A stretch of 43,838 bases of DNA from NCBI GenBank assembly GCA_002338615.1, contig DDIS01000132.1:1-43838 (forward strand), in the 5' to 3' direction. A model generated the notes under the pieces. It saw only the letters and a program-made list of their open reading frames with translations. It made no database searches and had not been told where the DNA came from. The stretch's first letter is position 1. Every line of letters starts with the position of its first letter. This DNA comes from Proteobacteria bacterium UBA1844. Lineage in GTDB: Bacteria; Pseudomonadota; Gammaproteobacteria; Steroidobacterales; Woeseiaceae. Made by a program: the position numbers and the translations under genes. Positions 15,681-24,334 of the stretch are shown piece after piece.

Positions 15681-16443
15681 CAGCGCTGGCCGTGGCTCCC
15701 TGATACTGGCAATAGTCCTGTTGCTTGGTGGCTGCGCGACTCAGCAGTCCACACGGGTATCGTACGACCCCTGGGAGCCACTCAACCGCGCCCTGTTCGA
15801 AGTCAATGACGTTGGCGACCACTATGTACTGAAACCGGTCGCGAAAGGCTACAAGTGGCTGTTACCGTCGTTTATCCGCAGGGGTGTCACGAACTTCTCA
15901 CAGAACCTGACCGCACCCGGCTCCGCCATCAATCATTTTTTACAGGGCAAACCAAAAAGCGGCTTCGGGGAGCTCACACGTTTCTTGTTCAACAGCACGA
16001 TAGGCATCGGTGGCCTGATCGACGTTTCGGCCCACGCCGGACTGGAACGCGATGAAGAGGATTTCGGGCAGACCTTTGCTGTCTGGGGGGCGCCGGCCGG
16101 ACCCTATGTCGTCATACCTTTCCTGGGGCCGCGCACCCTGCGCGATGCGCTCGCCATTCCTTTGAATTTCCTTGCCGATCCTCTTTGGCACTACGACGTC
16201 AAATCGGTTCGCAATCCGCTGTATGTTTTGCGTCTCATCAACCTGCGCGCCAACCTGCTCAGCGCAGAAGCATTCATCAAGGATTCAAAGGATCCGTACG
16301 TCACAATTCGTGAGTCTTACCTTCAGAACCGGAATTACCAGATTTACGACGGCGACCCGCCAATCGACGACGATTTTTACGATGGCTTCGAGGATGACTT
16401 CCAGGACGATGAAGAGTCCGCCCCCGACGATGCGACCAACTAG
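15670..16443 (+). CDS. mlaA: MlaA (VacJ) outer-membrane lipoprotein
   Basis: The product is 257 aa. A lipoprotein signal peptide ends at C22 (LLLGGC). The family core follows: YDPWEPLNRALFEVND, then FIRRGVTNFSQNLTAPGSAINHFLQGK, then RFLFNSTIGIGGLIDVS and GPYVVIPFLGPRTLRDA. MlaA removes misplaced phospholipids from the outer leaflet and passes them to the MlaC shuttle. The C-terminal tail (about 230-257) is unusually acidic. Its start overlaps the end of the BepA-like gene. The rest of the Mla system is at 18489-21531 on the other strand. Confidence 0.95.
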   Translation: MQTSSAGRGSLILAIVLLLGGCATQQSTRVSYDPWEPLNRALFEVNDVGDHYVLKPVAKGYKWLLPSFIRRGVTNFSQNLTAPGSAINHFLQGKPKSGFGELTRFLFNSTIGIGGLIDVSAHAGLERDEEDFGQTFAVWGAPAGPYVVIPFLGPRTLRDALAIPLNFLADPLWHYDVKSVRNPLYVLRLINLRANLLSAEAFIKDSKDPYVTIRESYLQNRNYQIYDGDPPIDDDFYDGFEDDFQDDEESAPDDATN

Positions 16444-16519
16444 CCCGGGTTGCGCTTGCCAGCCACTCCACAATAGTTCTAAGGATTTCGCGGTCACTGC
16501 CGATACCGGGTAGTGAGGG

Positions 16520-16549
16520 CCAGTCACCGCAATATATCGCTGTGACCGG
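16520..16549. promoter_or_regulatory. Imperfect inverted repeat upstream of the kinase gene
   Basis: CCAGTCACCGC (16520-16530) and GCTGTGACCGG (16539-16549) are reverse complements at 9 of 11 positions, with ATATAT in the 8-nt spacer. The repeat ends 46 bp before the kinase start, a position fitting an operator, but no regulator can be named. Confidence 0.35.
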
Positions 16550-16595
16550 CACAGACGCAGACGGGACGGTCGCCGCAAACTGAATTGAGCTGGAT

Positions 16596-18425
16596 ATGGC
16601 TGAAAAACGGAAGCAGAGGATCGGCCGCTACGAAGTGCTGCGGTCCATCGGGCATGGCTCCCAGGGGTATGTTTACCTGGCACACGACCCAACGCTCGAT
16701 CGACCTGTCGCGATCAAGGTACTTACAGCTTGCGATTCGGGGCTGAATCGCCTGACCGAAGACGGGTTCTCACACGAGGCACGCATATCGAGCAGGCTGC
16801 GGCATCCAAACATAGTTCCGATCTTTGATGCAGGTGAATGCGCGGCCGGTCCTTTCCTCGTATTCGAGTATGTTGAGGGCAAACCGCTGTCACAGTCGCT
16901 GAAAGATCGCGGCCCCTTGTCGGTAAGAGAAGCCGTTCCTTTATTCAGCGCTATTTTGCAGGGCGTAGCTACCGCACACGCGGCCGATATTGTTCATCTG
17001 GATCTCAGCCCGCGGAACATCCTCGTTGACCGTGACAACCGGCCGCGCGTCATGGACTTTGGGCTTGCGCAATATGTAAGTCTCGCGAGACCGCCGGAAG
17101 AATATGCAACCGGCACCTTGCGGTACATGGCACCAGAGCACTTTCGTTGCCAGCCGCTCGGAACATGGACCGATGTCTTCGCGCTGGGAAGTTCGTTCTT
17201 CGAAATTGTGACAGGCGAACGAGCGATGAAGGGGGAGTCGATACAGGAAATTCAGGCAATGATTATTGCCGGAAAGGTCGATTTTGCGGCATTGAAAAGC
17301 ATTGAACATGGTGAGGAATTTGCACGCTTCCTGGTCGGCGCGCTGGAGAAATCTCGCGATGGCCGCTATGCAAATGCGTCCGACATGAAACAGGCCTTCG
17401 ATCTCTTTCTGGAGCAGTCCGGACTGGCCGGAAAATCCGATATGAACGGCTCCGGACACGGCACGATAGATTTCCTGTTGCGGCGCATGCAGCGAACCGG
17501 AGATTTCCCGACAATTTCACGTACGTTGTCCGATATCAACCGGCTGACCAGCGACGACAGCTCCGCAGATGCGGACAAGCTCGCCAATGTCATCCTGCGC
17601 GACTTTGCATTGACCAGCAAGCTGTTGAAACTCGTGAATTCCGCGTTCTACGGCGTGCGGGCGTCGGAGATCACCAATATTTCGCAAGCCGTGGTTTTGC
17701 TGGGTGCCGAAAAGGTACGCATGACCGCCAATAGCCTGACCTTCTTCGGACAGATGAAGGGCGATTCCGCCATTCTCAAAGATTCCATGATCAAGTCGTT
17801 CTTAAGTGGGCTGCTTGCCAGGCATCTGGCAACGCGCGACAAGCTGCCAGTCGCGGAAGAGGCCTTCATTTGTGGAATGTGCCAGAACCTGGGTGAAAAC
17901 CTCGTCATCTTTTACTTCCCGGATGAGCACGACGATATTTGCGAACTCCAAGCGAGCAGCAAACTCGAAAAGTTGGCAGCGGCACGAGGAGTTCTCGGCG
18001 TAAGCTATGCCGAATTGGGCGCCGCAGTTGCCAAGACCTGGAACCTGCCCCCGTCTATAGCGGATGCCATTCGTGGAGTGCCACCGGGCGCTCTCAAGCC
18101 GCCGAAGAATGATGGCGAAAAACTACGGGATATCGCCGTTTTCACAAACGAACTTTGCGACGTATTCTTCCATTGCGATGGCGTCGACGCAGACAGCGTG
18201 GTTGCCGCGCTCTCGGAACGCTTTAGCGCAAGTATCGCAGTGAATGCCGCATACTGTAGAAAGCTGATGACAGCTGGTCTCGAGCGTTTGAAACTTTACG
18301 CACCGGTGTTTGAAGTAAACGTTTCCAAAAGCGCGTATTGCAAGGCCTTGCAGAAATGGGCTGATGCGGGGCAGCAGCCTGAAGACCTCGCCGTAGGCGT
18401 ACCTTCAGATCGCGCCGTCGGCTAA
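16596..18425 (+). CDS. Ser/Thr protein kinase fused to HDOD domain
   Basis: The product is 609 aa, cytoplasmic, with no membrane segment. The kinase domain spans about 10-272: a Gly-rich loop IGHGSQGYVYLA, K41 in VAIKVL, E61, the catalytic loop HLDLSPRN (D136, N141), DFG at 154-156 and APE at 179-181. The loop has Leu in place of the Arg of HRD and Ser in place of the usual Lys, so it is a non-RD kinase, though the residues for catalysis and Mg binding are present. Residues about 292-500 are an HDOD domain (LRDFALTSKLLKLVNSAFYG, then ISQAVVLLGAEKVR), a catalytically dead HD-type fold used in bacterial signalling. It lies 152 bp after mlaA and converges on mlaB. Confidence 0.85.
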   Translation: MAEKRKQRIGRYEVLRSIGHGSQGYVYLAHDPTLDRPVAIKVLTACDSGLNRLTEDGFSHEARISSRLRHPNIVPIFDAGECAAGPFLVFEYVEGKPLSQSLKDRGPLSVREAVPLFSAILQGVATAHAADIVHLDLSPRNILVDRDNRPRVMDFGLAQYVSLARPPEEYATGTLRYMAPEHFRCQPLGTWTDVFALGSSFFEIVTGERAMKGESIQEIQAMIIAGKVDFAALKSIEHGEEFARFLVGALEKSRDGRYANASDMKQAFDLFLEQSGLAGKSDMNGSGHGTIDFLLRRMQRTGDFPTISRTLSDINRLTSDDSSADADKLANVILRDFALTSKLLKLVNSAFYGVRASEITNISQAVVLLGAEKVRMTANSLTFFGQMKGDSAILKDSMIKSFLSGLLARHLATRDKLPVAEEAFICGMCQNLGENLVIFYFPDEHDDICELQASSKLEKLAAARGVLGVSYAELGAAVAKTWNLPPSIADAIRGVPPGALKPPKNDGEKLRDIAVFTNELCDVFFHCDGVDADSVVAALSERFSASIAVNAAYCRKLMTAGLERLKLYAPVFEVNVSKSAYCKALQKWADAGQQPEDLAVGVPSDRAVG

Positions 18426-18488
18426 GGGCAGCCGCCTTATCCGCTGGCTTATGACCGGGCGGCAAATCCAGCCCATGCAGACCTTGGA

Positions 18489-18833
18489 CTAGCTCTCCGC
18501 TATCTCGGGCGCGTCGATAAATCCCGCCCAGCGCTCGCCGCGATTCAATAGCTGATCGACTTCGGTCGTCTTCGCAATTGCCAAAATGCGTTCGGGCATG
18601 CCCAGAAAGCGGATTTCGCGCACAGTGTGAATTGCCCAGGTAATCCACTCCAGCAACAGTGCGAGGCCGGCTGAATCGGCCCTGGTGACGCCCGACAGGT
18701 CAACCTCGATGCGGGTATGCTCTTCGAACAGATCTTCGCTTGCGCGAAGGATCCCCTCGGCGGTTGCGAAGGTCATCTGGCCACTGAGCTTGAAGCAGCC
18801 GTTGCCCGCATCCTCTAACTCGAAATCACTCAT
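18489..18833 (-). CDS. mlaB: MlaB, STAS-domain subunit of the Mla transporter
   Basis: The product is 114 aa, a single STAS domain. DLSGVTRADSAGLALLLEWI (45-64) holds the conserved loop; S54 stands where MlaB proteins have Thr or Ser. MlaB binds the ATPase MlaF and is needed for complex stability and activity. The ATG at 18833 overlaps the mlaC stop by 8 bp. The frame extends upstream, but that part lies inside mlaC. It is the last gene of mlaFEDCB. Confidence 0.9.
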   Translation of the reverse strand: MSDFELEDAGNGCFKLSGQMTFATAEGILRASEDLFEEHTRIEVDLSGVTRADSAGLALLLEWITWAIHTVREIRFLGMPERILAIAKTTEVDQLLNRGERWAGFIDAPEIAES

Positions 18834-19458
18834 CGCTGGTGATACCAGCTTCGGACTCATACCGGGAAATTACCTGCTCGAGGCTGGTGGAACTGATCTC
18901 TGAATCCAGCTCGGCACGAAAATTTCTTACGTAGGAAATTCCTTCGATGGTCACATCAAATATCTTCCAGCCCGAATCGCGTTTCACCAACCCGTAGTTA
19001 ACCGGAACCTTGTTACCGTTTTCGAGTTCCACGATGGTGCGCACGGTCGTGCGCGGTTTACTCGGATCGCCGCGGTAGGCAAGAATTTCCACCTTGTCCT
19101 GATCGAAGTCCTTCACGCCATCCGAATACTTCCGCACCATCGCCTGGTAAAACGCATTGATAAAGCGCTCGCGTTGCTCCGGACTCGCATCGCGCCAGTG
19201 TCTGCCCAGCACCAACTGCGCCGCATATTTGCTGTCGAATCGCGGCAGTAATACTTTGTCGATAACAGCTTTGAGCGCGACCACATCGTTTGCCAGTTCC
19301 TCCTGGCGGCCATCGAAGGCTGCGGCAAGCTCAGCCACGGCTGATTCGATGACATCATTCGGCGAATCATCCGCTGCTGCAGGAATAGCCAGTGACATCA
19401 GGCAAACGATAAGAACCGCGCGCATTGGCAGACAACTGCTTGTTCTGACTGTTTGCAA
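18826..19458 (-). CDS. mlaC: MlaC, periplasmic phospholipid shuttle
   Basis: The product is 210 aa. A Sec signal peptide with core AVLIVCLMSLAIPAAA (cleavage near residue 29) precedes the MlaC fold: LLPRFDSKYAAQLVLGRHWRDASPEQRERF, then a beta-rich lipid-binding part with VNYGLVKRDSGWKIFDVTIEG. It carries phospholipids between MlaA and the inner membrane MlaFEDB complex. The TTG at 19458 is chosen because AAAGGAG lies 7 bases upstream (19466-19472), overlapping the mlaD stop; the ATG at 19425 lacks a binding site. Confidence 0.93.
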   Translation of the reverse strand: MQTVRTSSCLPMRAVLIVCLMSLAIPAAADDSPNDVIESAVAELAAAFDGRQEELANDVVALKAVIDKVLLPRFDSKYAAQLVLGRHWRDASPEQRERFINAFYQAMVRKYSDGVKDFDQDKVEILAYRGDPSKPRTTVRTIVELENGNKVPVNYGLVKRDSGWKIFDVTIEGISYVRNFRAELDSEISSTSLEQVISRYESEAGITSDE

Positions 19459-19470
19459 TTTAATACTCCT

Positions 19471-19938
19471 TTAGTCCTTGCTGCTGCCACCGCCGACAAG
19501 AAACTTGCCGATCAGGTTTTCGAGTACGACGGCGGATTGTGTAAACATTATTTCACTGCCGTTCTCAAGGTAGGTGTCGGAACCGCCCGCCTGCAACCCG
19601 ATATACTGGCTGCCCAGCAAGCCCGCTGTCAGCACACTCGCATCCGAATCGTCGGGAATCGTCGCATAGCGGCTGTCAATCGATAGAGTCACGACCGCGT
19701 TCAGCAGCTTCGGGTCAAATTCAATCCTCGTGACCCGCCCTATCGTAACACCGGCCATTGAGACCGGCGCTCTCGGTTTCAAACTGCCGACATTGTCAAA
19801 GCGCGCCTTGACGACGTACACCTGTCTGGCCGCGAAATCGTCACCGCCAGTGGCCTGGGTCGTCAGGAAAAACAGGGCGCCGATGCCTAGCAGGGCAAAC
19901 AGGCCGGTCCCTAGTTCGACTGCTCGTGTCTTTCTCAT
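19471..19938 (-). CDS. mlaD: MlaD, MCE-domain inner membrane protein
   Basis: The product is 155 aa. One N-terminal membrane anchor (about 8-28) is followed by a single MCE domain: YVVKARFDNVGSLKPRAPVSMAGVTIGRV, then LTAGLLGSQYIGLQAGG. MlaD forms a hexameric ring on the periplasmic face of the inner membrane and takes lipid from or gives it to MlaC. AAGGA and an 8-base spacing precede the ATG. It follows mlaE by a single base. Confidence 0.95.
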   Translation of the reverse strand: MRKTRAVELGTGLFALLGIGALFFLTTQATGGDDFAARQVYVVKARFDNVGSLKPRAPVSMAGVTIGRVTRIEFDPKLLNAVVTLSIDSRYATIPDDSDASVLTAGLLGSQYIGLQAGGSDTYLENGSEIMFTQSAVVLENLIGKFLVGGGSSKD

Positions 19939-19939
19939 A

Positions 19940-20710
19940 TCAGTTCCTTAAAAACGCTGCCGTGATCATGAAATCCGTTATCAGGACAGCGACCGCAGTA
20001 GTTACGACAGTTCTGGTTGTGGCGCGACTTACACCTTCGGCGGTCGGGATTGAATTATATCCTTCCCAAACAGCCAGCAAACTCGCAATGAAACCAAAAA
20101 CAATGCTCTTTAATATGCCTTCTGTGACATCTCGCAAGTCGAGCGAATTCTGCATCTGCTGCCAGAATGCACCGACGTCAATTTTCAGCAGCGAAACGCC
20201 GACCAGGTGGGCGCCCAATAATCCGACCATGCTGAAAATCGCCACCAACAGCGGCATGGCAATCACGCCACCGAGGAAACGCGGCATGACCACGCGACGA
20301 ATGGGATCGACGGCCATCATCTCCATGGCGGACAACTGGTCCGTTGCCTTCATCAGGCCAATCTCGGACGCGAGCGAGGTGCCAGCCCTCCCCGCAAACA
20401 GCAACGCGGTAATGACCGGACCAAGCTCTTTGATCAATGCAAAGCCTGCAAACACGCCAACTGCATCTTCAGCGCCAAATCGGGTCAGGTTCGCGTAGCC
20501 CTGCAAGGCGAGCACACCACCGACAAACAGGCCGCAGACCATGATAATAACCAGCGACAAGGCTCCGGCGTTGTAAACCTGATCGACCACGAGCCGGAAG
20601 CGGCGAAACAAGACGGATGGCGTGAGTATCAGCAGGTCGATGAGGAAGATCGTCAACGCGCCAAACGTGCGCACGAACTCCTTCAGCAATATGTAGGTTT
20701 CACGAAACAT
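19940..20710 (-). CDS. mlaE: MlaE, permease of the Mla transporter
   Basis: The product is 256 aa with about five or six membrane segments. The conserved core reads VITALLFAGRAGTSLASEIGLMKATDQLSAMEMMAVDPIRRVVMPR (about 116-161), the coupling region typical of MlaE/TrgD1-type permeases. It is the membrane part of the MlaFEDB ABC complex, which moves phospholipid between the inner membrane and MlaC. It starts 5 bp after the mlaF stop and ends 1 bp before mlaD, so it is firmly in the operon. Confidence 0.95.
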   Translation of the reverse strand: MFRETYILLKEFVRTFGALTIFLIDLLILTPSVLFRRFRLVVDQVYNAGALSLVIIMVCGLFVGGVLALQGYANLTRFGAEDAVGVFAGFALIKELGPVITALLFAGRAGTSLASEIGLMKATDQLSAMEMMAVDPIRRVVMPRFLGGVIAMPLLVAIFSMVGLLGAHLVGVSLLKIDVGAFWQQMQNSLDLRDVTEGILKSIVFGFIASLLAVWEGYNSIPTAEGVSRATTRTVVTTAVAVLITDFMITAAFLRN

Positions 20711-20715
20711 GGTTT

Positions 20716-21531
20716 TTACTCTGCGTCGCGGCCGAGCAATTGCTCCGCATAGTTGGGTGCCGCATAGTGAAATGCGACAGGGCCATCGGCCATGCCATGC
20801 ATGAACTGGCGCACAAGTTCGGAACTGGCACTATGCAACTCGGCCGGGCTGCCGGATGCCGCGACCGTACCATCCGAAATCAGGAAGCTGCAATCCGATA
20901 CGGTCGATATTTCTTCCACGTTGTGGCTCACGAGGATACTGGTGATTCCAAGTGCGTCATTCATGCGCCGTACGAGGCGCACAATCACTCCCATGGATAT
21001 CGGGTCGAGCCCGACGAACGGCTCGTCATAAATGAGGATATCCGGATCGGTGACCATGGCACGCGCCAGCGCAACCCGCCGCGCCATGCCGCCGGACAAT
21101 TCCGCCGGCATCATGTCAGCCGCGCCGCGCAAGCCGACCGCATGTAACTTGGTCAACACGACATGGCGAATCAGGCGATTCGACAATTCAGTATGCTCGC
21201 GCAAGGGAAACGCCACATTCTCGAAGACACTGAGGTCAGTCAATAGCGCACCTTTCTGGAACAGCATGCCGAAGCGCTTGCGCATCTCGTAGAGCTGCTT
21301 CTTTTTCAACGTGGCGATATCCACTCCATCCACCAGTATCTGCCCGGAATCCGGCCGCAATTCACGCGTGATCAGCCGCAACAGCGTGGTCTTGCCCGTA
21401 CCGCTCGGCCCCATGATCGCGGTCACCTGGCCACGTTTTATGTTGATATTCAGGCCATTGAAGATCTTGCGAGCGCCGCGTGAAAAATGCAGGTCGTGGA
21501 CCTCGATGATATTGTCATTAGTGGTATTCAT
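20716..21531 (-). CDS. mlaF: MlaF, ATPase of the Mla transporter
   Basis: The product is 271 aa. Walker A is GPSGTGKT (41-48), the signature is LSGGMARRVALARA, and Walker B is LIYDEPFVGLDP, followed by a switch His in VSHN. It powers the MlaFEDB complex from the cytoplasmic side. The first gene of mlaFEDCB. An ATG at 21546 would add five residues; neither start has a clear ribosome binding site. The start faces the SUF regulator, about 105 bp away on the other strand. Confidence 0.95.
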   Translation of the reverse strand: MNTTNDNIIEVHDLHFSRGARKIFNGLNINIKRGQVTAIMGPSGTGKTTLLRLITRELRPDSGQILVDGVDIATLKKKQLYEMRKRFGMLFQKGALLTDLSVFENVAFPLREHTELSNRLIRHVVLTKLHAVGLRGAADMMPAELSGGMARRVALARAMVTDPDILIYDEPFVGLDPISMGVIVRLVRRMNDALGITSILVSHNVEEISTVSDCSFLISDGTVAASGSPAELHSASSELVRQFMHGMADGPVAFHYAAPNYAEQLLGRDAE

Positions 21532-21597
21532 TGCGCGGCGTAGCATAGCAGAGACTCACTGAATGCCCCCATAACAACTGGCCATATCCTGCAAATA

Positions 21598-21620
21598 GGA
21601 CTAAAATAGTCCCTTATATT
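21598..21620 (+). promoter_or_regulatory. suf promoter with embedded Rrf2-type operator
   Basis: GGACTA-AAA-TAGTCC (21598-21612) is a perfect 6-bp inverted repeat with a 3-nt spacer and resembles the GACTAAAATAGTC-like sites bound by IscR-family regulators. TATATT (21615-21620) fits a -10 box. The operator would thus lie in the spacer just upstream of the -10, as expected for repression of the regulator and its operon by the first gene product. Confidence 0.6.
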
Positions 21621-21636
21621 TGAACGGAGTTCCGCA

Positions 21637-22110
21637 GTGCTCAGAATCAGCAAGTTAACCGACTACGGCACCGTGGTGCTGGCGCACCTTGCGGCGGACC
21701 AGAATGGCGTTGTCAGTGCGGCGGAGGTCGCTGCGGCAACCCACCTGGCGCTGCCCACGGTAAGCAAGCTCCTGAAATCGCTGGCCCGTGCCGGCCTCGT
21801 CCGATCAACACGTGGCGCCGGCGGCGGCTACCAGCTTGCCCGGCCCGCACACGAGATCAGTGCGGCGGATGTAATCGACGCCCTGGAAGGGCCTGTGTCG
21901 ATTACCGAATGCAGTTCGCTGGACAGCCACTGCGAGCACGAAAGTAACTGCAGCGTCGGTGGTGCCTGGCAGCGTATCAATATTGCCATTCGGCACGCCC
22001 TCGAGGAAGTCAGCTTGCTTGATCTGCGGCACTCGAGTCGCCAGCCGCCGAAATTTAAATTTGCCGGTTTACCGATCATGGTAGAAAACCGGCCAGGGAA
22101 GAAACTTTGA
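21637..22110 (+). CDS. sufR: Rrf2-family regulator of the SUF operon
   Basis: The product is 157 aa. The winged helix spans about 1-75 ([18 protein letters not shown], then [20 protein letters not shown] and [10 protein letters not shown]). Three cysteines, C92, C99 and C105 ([15 protein letters not shown]), are spaced as in IscR, where they bind a [2Fe-2S] cluster. It matches the SUF-system regulators of proteobacteria and probably senses Fe-S status to control the operon. The start is GTG with CGGAG upstream. The sufB start is 1 bp after its stop. The name sufR is used loosely; it is not related to the cyanobacterial SufR. Confidence 0.88.
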   Translation: MLRISKLTDYGTVVLAHLAADQNGVVSAAEVAAATHLALPTVSKLLKSLARAGLVRSTRGAGGGYQLARPAHEISAADVIDALEGPVSITECSSLDSHCEHESNCSVGGAWQRINIAIRHALEEVSLLDLRHSSRQPPKFKFAGLPIMVENRPGKKL

Positions 22111-22111
22111 C

Positions 22112-23560
22112 ATGTCTGTAGAAACAGAGAACCTGGAACAACTCGTCAATCGACGCTATGCGCACGGCTTCGTGACCGACATAGCCAGTGAAGGGCTGCC
22201 GCCCGGCCTGAATGAAGACGTCGTACGGGCCATTTCGGCACTCAAGCAGGAGCCCGAATTCCTGCTCGAATGGCGCCTGCGCGCCTACCGGCAATGGCTC
22301 GAGATGACGGAGCCCGAGTGGGCGCACGTGCACTACCCGCGCATCGACTACAACTCCATTTCGTACTATTCAGCGCCGAAGTCCGACAAAGACCGGCCGC
22401 AGAGCCTCGAGGAAGTCGACCCGAAGTTACTGGAAACCTATGACAAGCTAGGCATCCCCCTGCATGAACGTGCACGCCTGGCCGGCGTTGCCGTGGACGC
22501 GGTCTTCGACAGCGTCTCGGTTGCTACCACGTTCAAGAAAAAGCTCTCGGAAGCCGGCGTGATCTTTTCCTCTTTTTCCGATGCCGTCCGCGAGCATCCG
22601 GCGCTGGTGAAAAAATATCTTGGCTCGGTCGTGCCGCAGCGCGACAACTATTTTGCGGCACTTAATTCCGCTGTCTTCAGCGATGGCTCGTTTGTCTACA
22701 TACCCAAGGGCGTGCGCTGTCCGATGGAACTGTCCACCTATTTTCGTATCAACGCCGCGAATACCGGGCAGTTCGAGCGCACCCTGATCATCGCCGACGA
22801 AGGCAGTCATGTCAGCTACCTTGAAGGCTGCACGGCGCCAATGCGTGATGAAAATCAGCTACACGCCGCGGTCGTCGAACTGGTGGCCCTGGACGATGCA
22901 GAGATCAAGTACTCAACCGTGCAGAACTGGTACCCGGGAGACGAGAACGGTGTCGGCGGCATTTACAATTTTGTGACGAAACGTGGCGACTGTCGCGGTA
23001 CTAATTCAAAAATCTGCTGGACCCAGGTTGAAACCGGCTCGGCGATTACCTGGAAATACCCAAGTTGCATTTTGCGTGGCGACAATTCTGTGGGCGAGTT
23101 CTACTCGGTCGCGGTAGCCAACAACTACCAGCAGGCCGATACCGGTACGAAGATGATTCATATAGGCCGCAATACCAGCAGCACGATTGTCTCGAAAGGT
23201 ATTTCTGCGGGCCACGCACAGAACGCGTATCGCGGCCTCGTACGGGTCATGCCGCAGGCATCGTCAGCACGCAATCACACACAATGTGATTCTCTGTTAA
23301 TTGGTAAAGATTGTGGTGCACATACTTTCCCTTACATGGAAATCAGGAATCCGAGCGCACGTATCGAACACGAGGCAACAACGTCGAAGATATCGGCCGA
23401 CCAGATGTTTTATTGCCGTCAGCGAGGTATTTCTGAGGAAGATGCGGTCAACATGATCGTCAACGGCTTCTGCAAAGAGGTGTTCAATGAATTACCCATG
23501 GAGTTCGCGGTCGAAGCGCAGGCATTGCTCAATGTCAGCCTCGAAGGCGCGGTCGGCTAG
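22112..23560 (+). CDS. sufB: SufB, Fe-S scaffold subunit
   Basis: The product is 482 aa, full length. It is a core component of the SufBC2D scaffold that builds Fe-S clusters. Family landmarks include [56 protein letters not shown] and the C-terminal [21 protein letters not shown], with Cys residues able to bind the nascent cluster. The gene starts immediately after the regulator and is followed by sufC. Confidence 0.97.
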   Translation: MSVETENLEQLVNRRYAHGFVTDIASEGLPPGLNEDVVRAISALKQEPEFLLEWRLRAYRQWLEMTEPEWAHVHYPRIDYNSISYYSAPKSDKDRPQSLEEVDPKLLETYDKLGIPLHERARLAGVAVDAVFDSVSVATTFKKKLSEAGVIFSSFSDAVREHPALVKKYLGSVVPQRDNYFAALNSAVFSDGSFVYIPKGVRCPMELSTYFRINAANTGQFERTLIIADEGSHVSYLEGCTAPMRDENQLHAAVVELVALDDAEIKYSTVQNWYPGDENGVGGIYNFVTKRGDCRGTNSKICWTQVETGSAITWKYPSCILRGDNSVGEFYSVAVANNYQQADTGTKMIHIGRNTSSTIVSKGISAGHAQNAYRGLVRVMPQASSARNHTQCDSLLIGKDCGAHTFPYMEIRNPSARIEHEATTSKISADQMFYCRQRGISEEDAVNMIVNGFCKEVFNELPMEFAVEAQALLNVSLEGAVG

Positions 23561-23578
23561 CGGGTGACAGGAAAAACA

Positions 23579-24334
23579 ATGCTGAAAATCAGGAATCTCG
23601 ATGCATCAATCGGCGACACGCAGATCTTGCGTGGCCTGTCGTTGAACGTAAATGCCGGCGAAGTACATGCAATCATGGGTCCCAACGGATCTGGCAAGAG
23701 CACCCTTGCGCAGGTAATTGCCGGGCACGACGACTACGTGGTCACCGGTGGGTCGATCACCTTCAAGGGTGAGGATCTTGTACCACTTGCCCCGGAAGCA
23801 CGTGCCCGCGAAGGCATTTTTCTCGGCTTCCAGTACCCGGTTGAAATACCCGGGGTCAACAATGCTTACCTTCTCAAAGCGGCCGTCAATGCGAAACGCA
23901 AGCACCAGGGACTCGGGGAAATTGATGCTTTTGAATTCCTGAAACTTGCGCGCGAGAAAATGACGATGCTCGATATGGACCCCAAGTTTCTGCACAGGGG
24001 CGTCAATCAGGGCTTCTCGGGCGGTGAGAAAAAGCGCAACGAGATTCTGCAGATGGCCATGCTGGAGCCCGAGCTCGCGATTCTTGACGAAACCGACTCA
24101 GGTCTCGATATCGATGCACTGAAAGCCGTTGCCGGTGGTATCAATGCACTGCGCGATCCCGCGCGCGCAATCATACTGGTCACCCACTACCAGCGCCTGC
24201 TCGACTACGTCGAGCCAGACCATATCCACGTCCTCTCGGAAGGCCGGATCGTACGTTCGGGCGACAAATCGCTCGCGCACGAACTGGAGGACAAGGGCTA
24301 CGAGTGGTTGCAGGACATCGCGAGCGCAGGATGA
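23579..24334 (+). CDS. sufC: SufC, ATPase of the Fe-S scaffold
   Basis: The product is 251 aa. Walker A is GPNGSGKS (34-41), the signature GFSGGEKKR, and Walker B LAILDETDSGLD, which is typical of SufC rather than transporter ATPases. It binds SufB and SufD and drives the shape change needed for cluster assembly. I take the ATG at 23579, with AGGA 7 bases upstream; a GTG at 23564 is possible. The stop overlaps the sufD start as ATGA. Confidence 0.97.
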   Translation: MLKIRNLDASIGDTQILRGLSLNVNAGEVHAIMGPNGSGKSTLAQVIAGHDDYVVTGGSITFKGEDLVPLAPEARAREGIFLGFQYPVEIPGVNNAYLLKAAVNAKRKHQGLGEIDAFEFLKLAREKMTMLDMDPKFLHRGVNQGFSGGEKKRNEILQMAMLEPELAILDETDSGLDIDALKAVAGGINALRDPARAIILVTHYQRLLDYVEPDHIHVLSEGRIVRSGDKSLAHELEDKGYEWLQDIASAG

